Source: Liolophura sinensis (lineage: Eukaryota > Mollusca > Polyplacophora > Chitonida > Chitonidae). Taken from it: a stretch of DNA of 64,000 nt. Below, one piece after another: positions 26,333 to 37,000 of this stretch; the stretch's first letter is position 1, and every line of letters begins with the position of its first letter. Made by a program: the position numbers and the translations under genes. The notes beneath the pieces are model-generated. The model was not told the origin of the DNA, did not search any database, and saw only the letters and a list, made by a program, of their open reading frames with translations. The DNA lies in NCBI RefSeq assembly GCF_032854445.1, contig NW_027017979.1, positions 108,896 to 172,895 on the forward strand. Direction: 5' to 3'.

Positions 26333-29300
26333 CCCTTCGGTAGCCCAGACGACGTCAAATTTTTGGGCCAAGCCCATTTAACTCACCCAGCAAATGTCTT
26401 ACTCCTAAGTCGAAGACAAACTCAATGTCTTTATCTACATGTAGAAAAACCACACCATTTGTATATAAAAAAAACACAAGGTACTTGATACAATCCGCTG
26501 TAAAAAGTACAATTGAACACTGACTCACATCAATAAGGTGCCAAAGGATGCGCAATTGGGCCAGGCATCTCCAGCTGTTGAAAAATTGCAAATTTCCTTG
26601 GTTTCCATGGAGTAAGAGCCGTTGCTGGGCATGTGATCTTGACATCATTTATTATTCACTTGTGGCTACAGCCAAAAGTATTGGTCGGAGAGCAACGCGG
26701 TTTGCACCATTCGATTTTTCGTCACAAAATACGTCGGATTAGCCTCTTACCAGCAGCATTGGAACATTTTTTCCACTTTTGGATTTTTGCCTGGTCTTTT
26801 TGCTAATTGAAATCGGCTACATTAACTATGTACAATCGCGACTGGTCATTACTATATTCAACTTTTCATTATAAGTTATGTGCCCTTCGGTAGCCCAGAC
26901 GACGTCAAATCTTTGGGCCAAGCCCATTTAACTCACCCAGCAAATGTCTTACTTCTAAGTCGAAGACAATCTCAACGTCTTTATCTACATGTAGAAAACC
27001 CACACCATTTGTTTATAAAAAAACGCAAGGTACTTGATACAGTCTGCTGTAAAAAGTACAATTGAACACTGACCCACATCAATAAGGTGCCAAAAGATGC
27101 GCAATTGGGCCAGGCATCTTCAGCTGTTCAAAAATTGCAAATTTCCTTGGTTTCCATAGATTAAGAGCCGTTGCTGGGCACGTGATCTTGACATCATTAA
27201 TTATTCATTTGTGGCTACAGCCAAAAGTATTGGTCGGCGAGCAACGCGGTTTGCACCATTCGATTTCTCGTCACAAAATACGTCGGATTAGCCTCTTACC
27301 AGCAGCATTGGAACAGTTTTTCGACTTTTGGATTTTTGCCTGGTCTTTTTGCTAATTGAAATCGGCTACATTAACTATGTACAATCGCGACTGGTCATTA
27401 CTATATTCAACATTTGATTATAAGTTATGTGCCCTTCGGTAGCCCAGACGACGTCAAATCTTTGGGCCAAGCCCATTTAACTCACCCAGCAAATGTCTTA
27501 CTTCTAAGTCGAAGACAAACTCAATGTCTTTATCTACATGTAGAAAAACCACACCATTTGTATATCAAAAAAAAACAAATGGTACTTGATACAATCCGCT
27601 GTAAAAAGTACAATTGAACACTGACCCACATCAATAAGGTGCCAAAGGATGCGCAATTGGGCCAGGCATCTCCAGCTGTTGAAAAATTGCAAATTTCCTT
27701 GGTTTCCATGGAGTAAGAGCCGTTGCTGGGCAAGTGATCTTGACATCATTGATTATTCATTTGTGGCTACAGCCAAAAGTATTGGTCGGAGAGCAACGCG
27801 GTTTGCACCATTCGATTTCTCGTCACAAAATACGTCGGATTAGCCTCTTACCAGCAGCATTGGAACAGTTTTTCCACTTTTGGATTTTTGCCTGGTCTTT
27901 TTGCGAATTGAAATCGGCTACATTAACTATGTACAATCGCGACTGGTCATTACTATATTCAATTTTTCATTATAAGTTATGTGCCCTTCGGTAGCCCAGA
28001 CGACGTCAAATCTTTGGGCCAAGCCCATTTAACTCACCCAGCATATGTCTTACTTCTAAGTCGAAGACAAACTCAATGTCTTTATCTACATGTAGAAAAA
28101 CCACACCATTTGTATATAAAAAAAAACACAAGGTACTTGATATAATCCGCTGTAAAAAGTACAATTGAACACTGACTCACATCAATAAGGTGCCAAAAGA
28201 TGCGCAATTGGGCCAGGCATCTCCAGCTGTTGAAAAATTGCAAATTTCCTTGGTTTCCATGGAGTAAGAGCCGTTGCTGGGCACGTGATCTTGACATCAT
28301 TGATTATTCATTTGTGGCTACAGCCAATAGTATTGGTTGGAGAGGAACGCGGTTTGCACCATTCGATTTCTCGTCACAAAATACGTCGGATTAGCCTCTT
28401 TCCAGCAGCATTGGAACAGTTTTTCCACTTTTGGATTTTTGCCTGGTCTTTTTGCGAATTGAAATCGGCTACATTAAATATGTACAATCGCGACTGGTCA
28501 TTACTATATTCAACTTTTCATTATAAGTTATGTGCCCTTCGGTAGCCCAGACGACGTCAAATCTTTGGGCCAAGCCCATTTAACTCACCCAGCAAATGTC
28601 TTACTTCTAAGTCGAAGACAATCTCAAGGTCTTTATCTACATGTAGAAAAACCACACCATTTGTTTATAAAAAAACGCAAGGTACTTGATACAGTCCGCT
28701 GTAAAAAGTACAATTTGAACACTGACCCACATCAATAAGGTGCCAAAAGATGCGCAATTGGGCCAGGCATCTTCAGCTGTTGAAAAATTGCAAATTTCTA
28801 TGGTTTCCATAGATTAAGAGCCGTTGCTGGGCACGTGATCTTGACATCATTAATTATTCATTTGTGGCTACAGCCAAAAGTATTGGTCAGAGAGCAACGC
28901 GGTTTGCACCATTCGATTTCTCGTCACAAAATACGTCGGATTAGCCTCTTACCAGCAGCTTTGGAACAGTTTTTCTACTTTTGGATTTTTGCCTGGTCTT
29001 TTTGCGAATTGAAATCGGCTACATTAACTATGTACAATCGCGACTGGTCATTACTATATTTAGCTTTTCATTGTAAGTTATGTGCCCTTCGGTAGCCCAG
29101 ACGACGTCAAATCTTTGGGCCAAGCCCATTTAACTCACCCAGCATATGTCTTACTTCTAAGTCGAAGACAAACTCAATGTCTTTATCTACATGTAGAAAA
29201 ACCACACCATTTGTATATAAAAAAAACACAAGGTACTTGATATAATCCGCTGTAAAAAGTACAATTGAACACTGACTCACATTAATAAGGTGCCAAAGGA

Positions 29301-29735
29301 TGCGCAATTGGGCCAGGCATCTCCAGCTGTTGAAAAATTGCAAATTTCCTTGGTTTCCATGGATTAAGAGCCGTTGCTGGGCACGTGATCTTGACATCAT
29401 TGATTATTCATTTGTGGCTACAGCCAAAAGTTTTGGTTGGAGAGCAACGCGGTTTGCACCATTCGATTTCTCGTCACAAAATACGTCGGATTAGCCTCTT
29501 TCCAGCAGCATTGGAACAGTTTTTCCACTTTTGGATTTTTGCCTGGTCTTTTTGCTAATTGAAATCGGATACATTAACTATGTACAATCGCGACTGGTCA
29601 TTACTATATTCAACATTTGATTATAAGTTATGTGCCCTTCGGTAGCCCAGACGACGTCAAATCTTTGGGCCAAGCCCATTTAACTCACCCAGCAAATGTC
29701 TTACTTCTAAGTCGAAGACAAACTCAATGTCTTTA

Positions 29736-29747
29736 TCTACATGTAGA
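29736..29747. repeat. 12-bp perfect palindrome, one per unit
   Basis: TCTACATGTAGA reads the same on both strands and lies about 16 bp upstream of the TATA-like motif in the reference unit. It is intact in nearly all units I inspected. Exceptions include CTACATGTTAGA near 11033 and TTTACATGTAGA near 58327. It could be a dimeric protein site or a small cruciform; there is no direct evidence for either. Confidence 0.6.
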
Positions 29748-29763
29748 AAAACCACACCATTTG

Positions 29764-29776
29764 TATATAAAAAAAA
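29764..29776 (+). promoter_or_regulatory. TATA-like motif with variable A-run (one per unit)
   Basis: Shown for the reference unit. TATATAAA runs into 8 A's. The motif is present in almost every unit; variants include TGTTTATAAA, TATATCAAAA, TATATTAAAA, TATGTAAAA and TATTTTAAAA. The A-run ranges from about 6 to 13 and accounts for most length differences between units. The match to a TATA box is direct; any promoter activity is inference. There is no recognisable gene downstream, so if active it would drive satellite transcripts. Confidence 0.4.
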
Positions 29777-29931
29777 CAAAAGGTACTTGATACAATCCGC
29801 TGTAAAAAGTACAATTGAACACTGACCCACATCAATAAGGTGCCAAAGGATGCGCAATTGGGCCAGGCATCTCCAGCTGTTGAAAAATTGCAAATTTCCT
29901 TGGTTTCCATGGAGTAAGAGCCGTTGCTGGG

Positions 29932-29939
29932 CACGTGAT
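29932..29939 (-). promoter_or_regulatory. E-box CACGTG / CDEI-like octamer (one per unit)
   Basis: Shown for the reference unit. The plus strand reads CACGTGAT; its complement ATCACGTG fits the yeast CDEI consensus RTCACRTG bound by the bHLH protein Cbf1, and contains the palindromic CACGTG E-box. I noted 11 units that break it: CAAGTGATC (18380, 21681, 27731), CATGTGATC (20581, 26630), CACGTAATC (24430, 31032, 38736, 44232, 45332) and CCCGTGATC (56873). All others keep it. Binding is inference. No CDEII/CDEIII arrangement is present. Confidence 0.4.
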
Positions 29940-29987
29940 CTTGACATCATTGATTATTCATTTGTGGCTACAGCCAAAAGTATTGGT

Positions 29988-30038
29988 CGGAGAGCAACGC
30001 GGTTTGCACCATTCGATTTCTCGTCACAAAATACGTCG
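29988..30038. other. CpG-rich segment, one per unit
   Basis: Seven CpGs fall in 51 bp of the reference unit (GGTCGG, CAACGCGG, TTCGA, TCGTC, ATACGTCGG). Most are kept in most units. The commonest loss is GGTCGG to GGTTGG, a CpG-to-TpG change. The rest of the unit holds the other 12 CpGs. Confidence 0.7.
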
Positions 30039-33000
30039 GATTAGCCTCTTACCAGCAGCATTGGAACAGTTTTTCCACTTTTGGATTTTTGCCTGGTCTT
30101 TTTGCGAATTGAAATCGGCTACATTAACTATGTACAATCGCGACTGGTCATTACTATATTCAACTTTTCATTGTAAGTTATGTGCCCTTCGGTAGCCCAG
30201 ACGACGTCAAATCTTTGGGCCAAGCCCATTTAACTCACCCAGCAAATGTCTTACTTCTAAGTCGAAGACAAACTCAATGTCTTTATCTACATGTAGAAAA
30301 ACCACACCATTTGTATATAAAAAAAACACAAGGTACTTGATATAATCCGCTGTAAAAAGTACAATTGAACACTGACTCACATCAATAAGGTGCCAAAGGA
30401 TGCGCAATTGGGCCAGGCATCTCCAGCTGTTGAAAAATTGCAAATTTCCTTGGTTTCCATGGAGTAAGAGCCGTTGCTGGGCACGTGATCTTGACATCAT
30501 TGATTATTCATTTGTGGCGTACAGCCAAAAGTATTGGTTGGAGAGCAACGCGGTTTGCACCATTCGATTTCTCGTCACAAAATACGTCGGATTAGCCTCT
30601 TACCAGCAGCATTGGAACAGTTTTTCCACTTTTGGATTTTTGCCTGGTCTTTTTGCTAATTGAAATCGGCTACATTAACTATGTACAATCGCGACTGGTC
30701 ATTACTATATTCAACTTTTCATTATAAGTTATGTGCCCTTCGGTAGCCCAGACGACGTCAAATCTTTGGGCCAATCCCATTTAACTCACCCAGCGTATGT
30801 CTTACTTCTAAGTCGAAGACAAACTCAATGTCTTTATCTACATGTAGAAAACCCACACCATTTGTATATAAAAAAAAACAAGGTACTTGATACAGTCTGC
30901 TGTAAAAAGTACAATTGAACACTGACCCACATCAATAAGGTGCCAAAAGATGCGCAATTGGGCCAGGCATCTCCAGCTGTTGAAAAATTGCAAATTTCTA
31001 TGGTTTCCATGGATTAAGAGCCGTTGCTGGGCACGTAATCTTGACATCACTGATTATTCATTTGTGGCTACAGCCAAAAGTATTGGTCGGAGAGCAACGC
31101 GGTTTGCACCATTCGATTTCTCGTCACAAAATACGTCGGATTAGCCTCTTACCAGCAGCATTGGAACAGTTTTTTCCACTTTTGGATTTTTACCTGGTCT
31201 TTTTGCTAATTGAAATCGGCTACATTAACTATGTACAATCGCGACTGGTCATTACTATATTCAACTTTTCATTATAAGTTATGTGCCCTTCGGTAGCCCA
31301 GACGACGTCAAATCTTTGGGCCAAGCCCATTTAACTCACCCAGCATATGTCTTACTTCTAAGTCGAAGACAAACTCAATGTCTTTATCTACATGTAGAAA
31401 AACCACACCATTTGTATATAAAAAAAAACACAAGGTACTTGATACAATCCGCTGTAAAAAGTACAATTGAACACTGACCCACATCAATAAGGTGCCAAAG
31501 GATGCGCAATTGGGCCAGGCATCTCCAGCTGTTGAAAAATTGCAAATTTCCTTGGTTTCCATGGAGTAAGAGCCGTTGCTGGGCACGTGATCTTGACATC
31601 ATTGATTATTCATTTGTGGCTACAGCCAAAAGTATTGGTTGGAGAGCAACGCGGTTTGCACCATTCGATTTCTCGTCACAAAATACGTCGGATTAGCCTC
31701 TTACCAGCAGCTTTGGAACAGTTTTTCTACTTTTGGATTTTTGCCTGGTCTTTTTGCGAATTGAAATCGGCTACATTAACTATGTACAATCGCGACTGGT
31801 CATTACTATATTTAGCTTTTCATTGTAAGTTATGTGCCCTTCGGTAGCCCAGACGACGTCAAATCTTTGGGCCAAGCCCATTTAACTCACCCAGCATATG
31901 TCTTACTTCTAAGTCGAAGACAAACTCAATGTCTTTATCTACATGTAGAAAAACCACACCATTTGTATATAAAAAAAACACAAGGTACTTGATATAATCC
32001 GCTGTAAAAAGTACAATTGAACACTGACCCACATCAATAAGGTGCCAAAGGATGCGCAATTGGGCCAGGCATCTCCAGCTGTTGAAAAATTGCAAATTTC
32101 CTTGGTTTCCATGGAGTAAGAGCCGTTGCTGGGCACGTGATCTTGACATCATTGATTAATCATTTGTGGCTACAGCCAAAAGTATTGTTTGGAGAGCAAC
32201 GCGGTTTGCACCATTCGATTTCTCGTCACAAAATACGTCGGATTAGCCTCTTACCAGCAGCATTGGAACAGTTTTTCCACTTTTGGATTTTTGCCTGGTC
32301 TTTTTGCTAATTGAAATCGGCTACATTAACTATGTACAATCGCGACTGGTCATTACTATATTTAGCTTTTCATTGTAAGTTATGTGCCCTTCGGTAGCCC
32401 AGACGACGTCAAATCTTTGGGCCAAGCCCATTTAACTCACCCAGCATATGTCTTACTTCTAAGTCGAAGACAAACTCAATGTCTTTATCTACATGTAGAA
32501 AAACCACACCATTTGTATGTAAAAAAAACACAAGGTACTTGATATAATCCGCTGTAAAAAGTACAATTGAACACTGACCCACATCAATAAGGTGCCAAAG
32601 GATGCGCAATTGGGCCAGGCATCTCCAGCTGTTGAAAAATTGCAAATTTCCTTGGTTTCCATGGAGTAAGAGCCGTTGCTGGGCACGTGATCTTGACATC
32701 ATTGATTAATCATTTGTGGCTACAGCCAAAAGTATTGGTTGGAGAGCAACGCGGTTTGCACCATTCGATTTCTCGTCACAAAATACGTCGGATTAGCCTC
32801 TTACCAGCAGCATTGGAACAGTTTTTCCACTTTTGGATTTTTGCCTGGTCTTTTTGCTAATTGAAATCGGCTACATTAACTATGTACAATCGCGACTGGT
32901 CATTACTATATTCAACATTTCATTATAAGTTATGTGCCCTTCGGTAGCCCAGACGACGTCAAATCTTTGGGCCAAGCCCATTTAACTCACCCAGCAAATG

Positions 33001-34036
33001 TCTTACTTCTAAGTCGAAGACAAACTCAATGTCTTTATCTACATGTAGAAAAACCACACCATTTGTATATAAAAAAAACAAAAGGTACTTGATACAATCC
33101 GCTGTAAAAAGTACAATTGAACACTGACCCACATCAATAAGGTGCCAAAAGATGCGCAATTGGGCCAGGCATCTCCAGCTGTTGAAAAATTGCAAATTTC
33201 CTTGGTTTCCATGGAGTAAGAGCCGTTGCTGGGCACGTGATCTTGACATCATTGATTATTCATTTGTGGCTACAGCCAAAAGTATTGGTTGGAGAGCAAC
33301 GCGGTTTGCACCATTCGATTTCTCGTCACAAAATACGTCGGATTAGCCTCTTACCAGCAGCATTGGAACAGTTTTTCTACTTTTGGATTTTTGCCTGTTT
33401 TTTTTGCGAATTGAAATCGGCTACATTAACTATGTACAATCGCGACTGGTCATTACTATATTCAACTTTTCATTATAAGTTATGTGCCCTTCGGTAGCCC
33501 AGACGACGTCAAATCTTTGGGCCAAGCCCATTTAACTCACCCAGCAAATGTGTTACTCCTAAGTCGAAGACAAACTCAATGTCTTTATCTACATGTAGAA
33601 AAACCACACCATTTGTATATAAAAAAAACACAAGGTACTTGATACAATCCGCTGTAAAAAGTACAATTGAACACTGACCCACATCAATAAGGTGCCAAAA
33701 GATGCGCAATTGGGCCAGGCATCTCCAGCTGTTGAAAAATTGCAAATTTCTATGGTTTCCATGGATTTAGAGCCGTTGCTGGGCACGTGATCTTGACATC
33801 ATTGATTATTCATTTGTGGCTACAGCCAAAAGTATTGGTCGGAGAGCAACGCGGTTTGCACCATTCGATTTCTCGTCACAAAATACGTCGGATTAGCCTC
33901 TTACCAGCAGCATTGGAACAGTTTTTCTACTTTTGGATTTTTGCCTGTTTTTTTTGCGAATTGAAATCGGCTACATTAACTATGTACAATCGCGACTGGT
34001 CATTACTATATTCAACTTTTCATTATAAGTTATGTG

Positions 34037-37000
34037 CCCTTCGGTAGCCCAGACGACGTCAAATTTTTGGGCCAAGCCCATTTAACTCACCCAGCAAATG
34101 TCTTACTCCTAAGTCGAAGACAAACTCAATGTCTTTATCTACATGTAGAAAAACCACACCATTTGTATATAAAAAAAACACAAGGTACTTGATACAATCC
34201 GCTGTAAAAAGTACAATTGAACACTGACTCACATCAATAAGGTGCCAAAGGATGCGCAATTGGGCCAGGCATCTCCAGCTGTTGAAAAATTGCAAATTTC
34301 CTTGGTTTCCATGGAGTAAGAGCCGTTGCTGGGCACGTGATCTTGACATCATTTATTATTCATTTGTGGCTACAGCCAAAAGTATTGGTCGGAGAGCAAC
34401 GCCGTTTGCACCATTCGATTTTTCGTCACAAAATACGTCGGATTAGCCTCTTACCAGCAGCATTGGAACATTTTTTCCACTTTTGGATTTTTGCCTGGTC
34501 TTTTTGCTAATTGAAATCGGCTACATTAACTATGTACAATCGCGACTGGTCATTACTATATTCAACTTTTTCATTATAAGTTATGTGCCCTTCGGTAGCC
34601 CAGACGACGTCAAATCTTTGGGCCAAGCCCATTTAACTCACCCAGCAAATGTCTTACTTCTAAGTCGAAGACAATCTCAACGTCTTTATCTACATGTAGA
34701 AAACCCACACCATTTGTTTATAAAAAAACGCAAGGTACTTGATACAGTCTGCTGTAAAAAGTACAATTGAACACTGACCCACATCAATAAGGTGCCAAAA
34801 GATGCGCAATTGGGCCAGGCATCTTCAGCTGTTCAAAAATTGCAAATTTCTATGGTTTCCATAGATTAAGAGCCGTTGCTGGGCACGTGATCTTGACATC
34901 ATTAATTATTCATTTGTGGCTACAGCCAAAAGTATTGGTCGGCGAGCAACGCGGTTTGCACCATTCGATTTCTCGTCACAAAATACGTCGGATTAGCCTC
35001 TTACCAGCAGCATTGGAACAGTTTTTCCACTTTTGGATTTTTGCCTGGTCTTTTTGCTAATTGAAATCGGCTACATTAACTATGTACAATCGCGACTGGT
35101 CATTACTATATTCAACATTTGATTATAAGTTATGTGCCCTTCGGTAGCCCAGACGACGTCAAATCTTTGGGCCAAGCCCATTTAACTCACCCAGCAAATG
35201 TCTTACTTCTAAGTCGAAGACAAACTCAATGTCTTTATCTACATGTAGAAAAACCACACCATTTGTATATCAAAAAAAACAAATGGTACTTGATACAATC
35301 CGCTGTAAAAAGTACAATTGAACACTGACCCACATCAATAAGGTGCCAAAGGATGCGCAATTGGGCCAGGCATCTCCAGCTGTTGAAAAATTGCAAATTT
35401 CCTTGGTTTCCATGGAGTAAGAGCCGTTGCTGGGCACGTGATCTTGACATCATTGATTATTCATTTGTGGCTACAGCCAAAAGTATTGGTCGGAGAGCAA
35501 CGCGGTTTGCACCATTCGATTTCTCGTCACAAAATACGTCGGATTAGCCTCTTACCAGCAGCATTGGAACAGTTTTTCCACTTTTGGATTTTTGCCTGGT
35601 CTTTTTGCTAATTGAAATCGGCTACATTAACTATGTACAATCGCGACTGGTCATTACTATATTCAATTTTTCATTATAAGTTATGTGCCCTTCGGTAGCC
35701 CAGACGACGTCAAATCTTTGGGCCAAGCCCATTTCACTCACCCTGCATATGTCTTACTTCTAAGTCGAAGACAAACTCAATGTCTTTATCTACATGTAGA
35801 AAAACCACACCATTTGTATATAAAAAAAAACACAAGGTACTTGATATAATCCGCTGTAAAAAGTACAATTGAACACTGACTCACATCAATAAGGTGCCAA
35901 AAGATGCGCAATTGGGCCAGGCATCTCCAGCTGTTGAAAAATTGCAAATTTCCTTGGTTTCCATGGAGTAAGAGCCGTTGCTGGGCACGTGATCTTGACA
36001 TCATTGATTATTCATTTGTGGCTACAGCCAATAGTATTGGTTGGAGAGGAACGCGGTTTGCACCATTCGATTTCTCGTCACAAAATACGTCGGATTAGCC
36101 TCTTTCCAGCAGCATTGGAACAGTTTTTCCACTTTTGGATTTTTGCCTGGTCTTTTTGCTAATTGAAATCGGCTACATTAAATATGTACAATCGCGACTG
36201 GTCATTACTATATTCAACTTTTCATTATAAGTTATGTGCCCTTCGGTAGCCCAGACGACGTCAAATCTTTGGGCCAAGCCCATTTAACTCACCCAGCAAA
36301 TGTCTTACTTCTAAGTCGAAGACAATCTCAAGGTCTTTATCTACATGTAGAAAAACCACACCATTTGTTTATAAAAAAACGCAAGGTACTTGATACAGTC
36401 CGCTGTAAAAAGTACAATTGAACACTGACCCACATCAATAAGGTGCCAAAAGATGCGCAATTGGGCCAGGCATCTTCAGCTGTTGAAAAATTGCAAATTT
36501 CTATGGTTTCCATAGATTAAGAGCCGTTGCTCGGCACGTGATCTTGACATCATTAATTATTCATTTGTGGCTACAGCCAAAAGTATTGGTCGGAGAGCAA
36601 CGCGGTTTGCACCATTCGATTTCTCGTCACAAAATACGTCGGATTAGCCTCTTACCAGCAGCTTTGGAACAGTTTTTCTACTTTTGGATTTTTGCCTGGT
36701 CTTTTTGCGAATTGAAATCGGCTACATTAACTATGTACAATCGCGACTGGTCATTACTATATTTAGCTTTTCATTGTAAGTTATGTGCCCTTCGGTAGCC
36801 CAGACGACGTCAAATCTTTGGGCCAAGCCCATTTAACTCACCCAGCATATGTCTTACTTCTAAGTCGAAGACAAACTCAATGTCTTTATCTACATGTAGA
36901 AAAACCACACCATTTGTATATAAAAAAAACACAAGGTACTTGATATAATCCGCTGTAAAAAGTACAATTGAACACTGACTCACATTAATAAGGTGCCAAA

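Larger units (their letters stand above)
29635..30184 (+). repeat. Representative 550-bp satellite unit (reference for motif positions)
   Basis: This unit has few private variants and serves as a reference. In order it holds: the CCCTTCGG octamer (29635), a GACGTC palindrome (29653-29658), a TGGGC-CAA-GCCCA short inverted repeat, a 12-bp palindrome (29736-29747), a TATATAAA motif leading into an 8-A run (29764-29776), a CAATTG-containing segment, a CACGTG E-box (29932-29937), a TGGCT-AC-AGCCA short inverted repeat, a CpG-rich segment (29988-30038), a T-rich segment near 30070-30095, and an AT-rich end leading to the next octamer. By hand count it has 122 C and 104 G (41% GC) and 19 CpGs. I found no obvious internal subrepeat by eye. 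Confidence 0.93.
26333..34036 (+). repeat. 14-unit HOR, copy 2 (full 14 units, 7.70 kb)
   Basis: Units by type are b 26333, c 26883, d 27432, e 27984, f 28535, g 29085, h 29635, i 30185, j 30736, k 31286, l 31837, m 32387, n 32937 and a 33487. Order and diagnostic variants match copy 1 for b-g and i-m, and copy 3 for b-k including h. For b, c and d it shares derived variants with copy 1 that copy 3 lacks: CATGTGATC in b, TTTTTCGAC in c and CAAGTGATC in d. That points to more recent exchange between copies 1 and 2. Private changes include GGTCAGAG near 28887. Confidence 0.94.

Noticed and set aside
29653-29658. GACGTC as a CRE-type regulatory site
   Set aside because: A 6-bp palindrome is common by chance, and flanks do not extend to TGACGTCA. 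Several units carry GATGTC, GAGGTC or GAAGTC with no pattern suggesting function.
29965-30020. tRNA-like A box/B box (SINE-derived or Pol III unit)
   Set aside because: TGGCTACAGCC and TTCGATTTC loosely resemble the boxes at plausible spacing, but each has several mismatches, and no cloverleaf can be formed from the surrounding sequence by eye.
29988-30038. CENP-B box
   Set aside because: The TTCG in ATTCGATTTC is not followed by the A and CGGG of the NTTCGNNNNANNCGGGN consensus. CTTCGGTAGCCC also fails. No canonical box was found on either strand of the unit.
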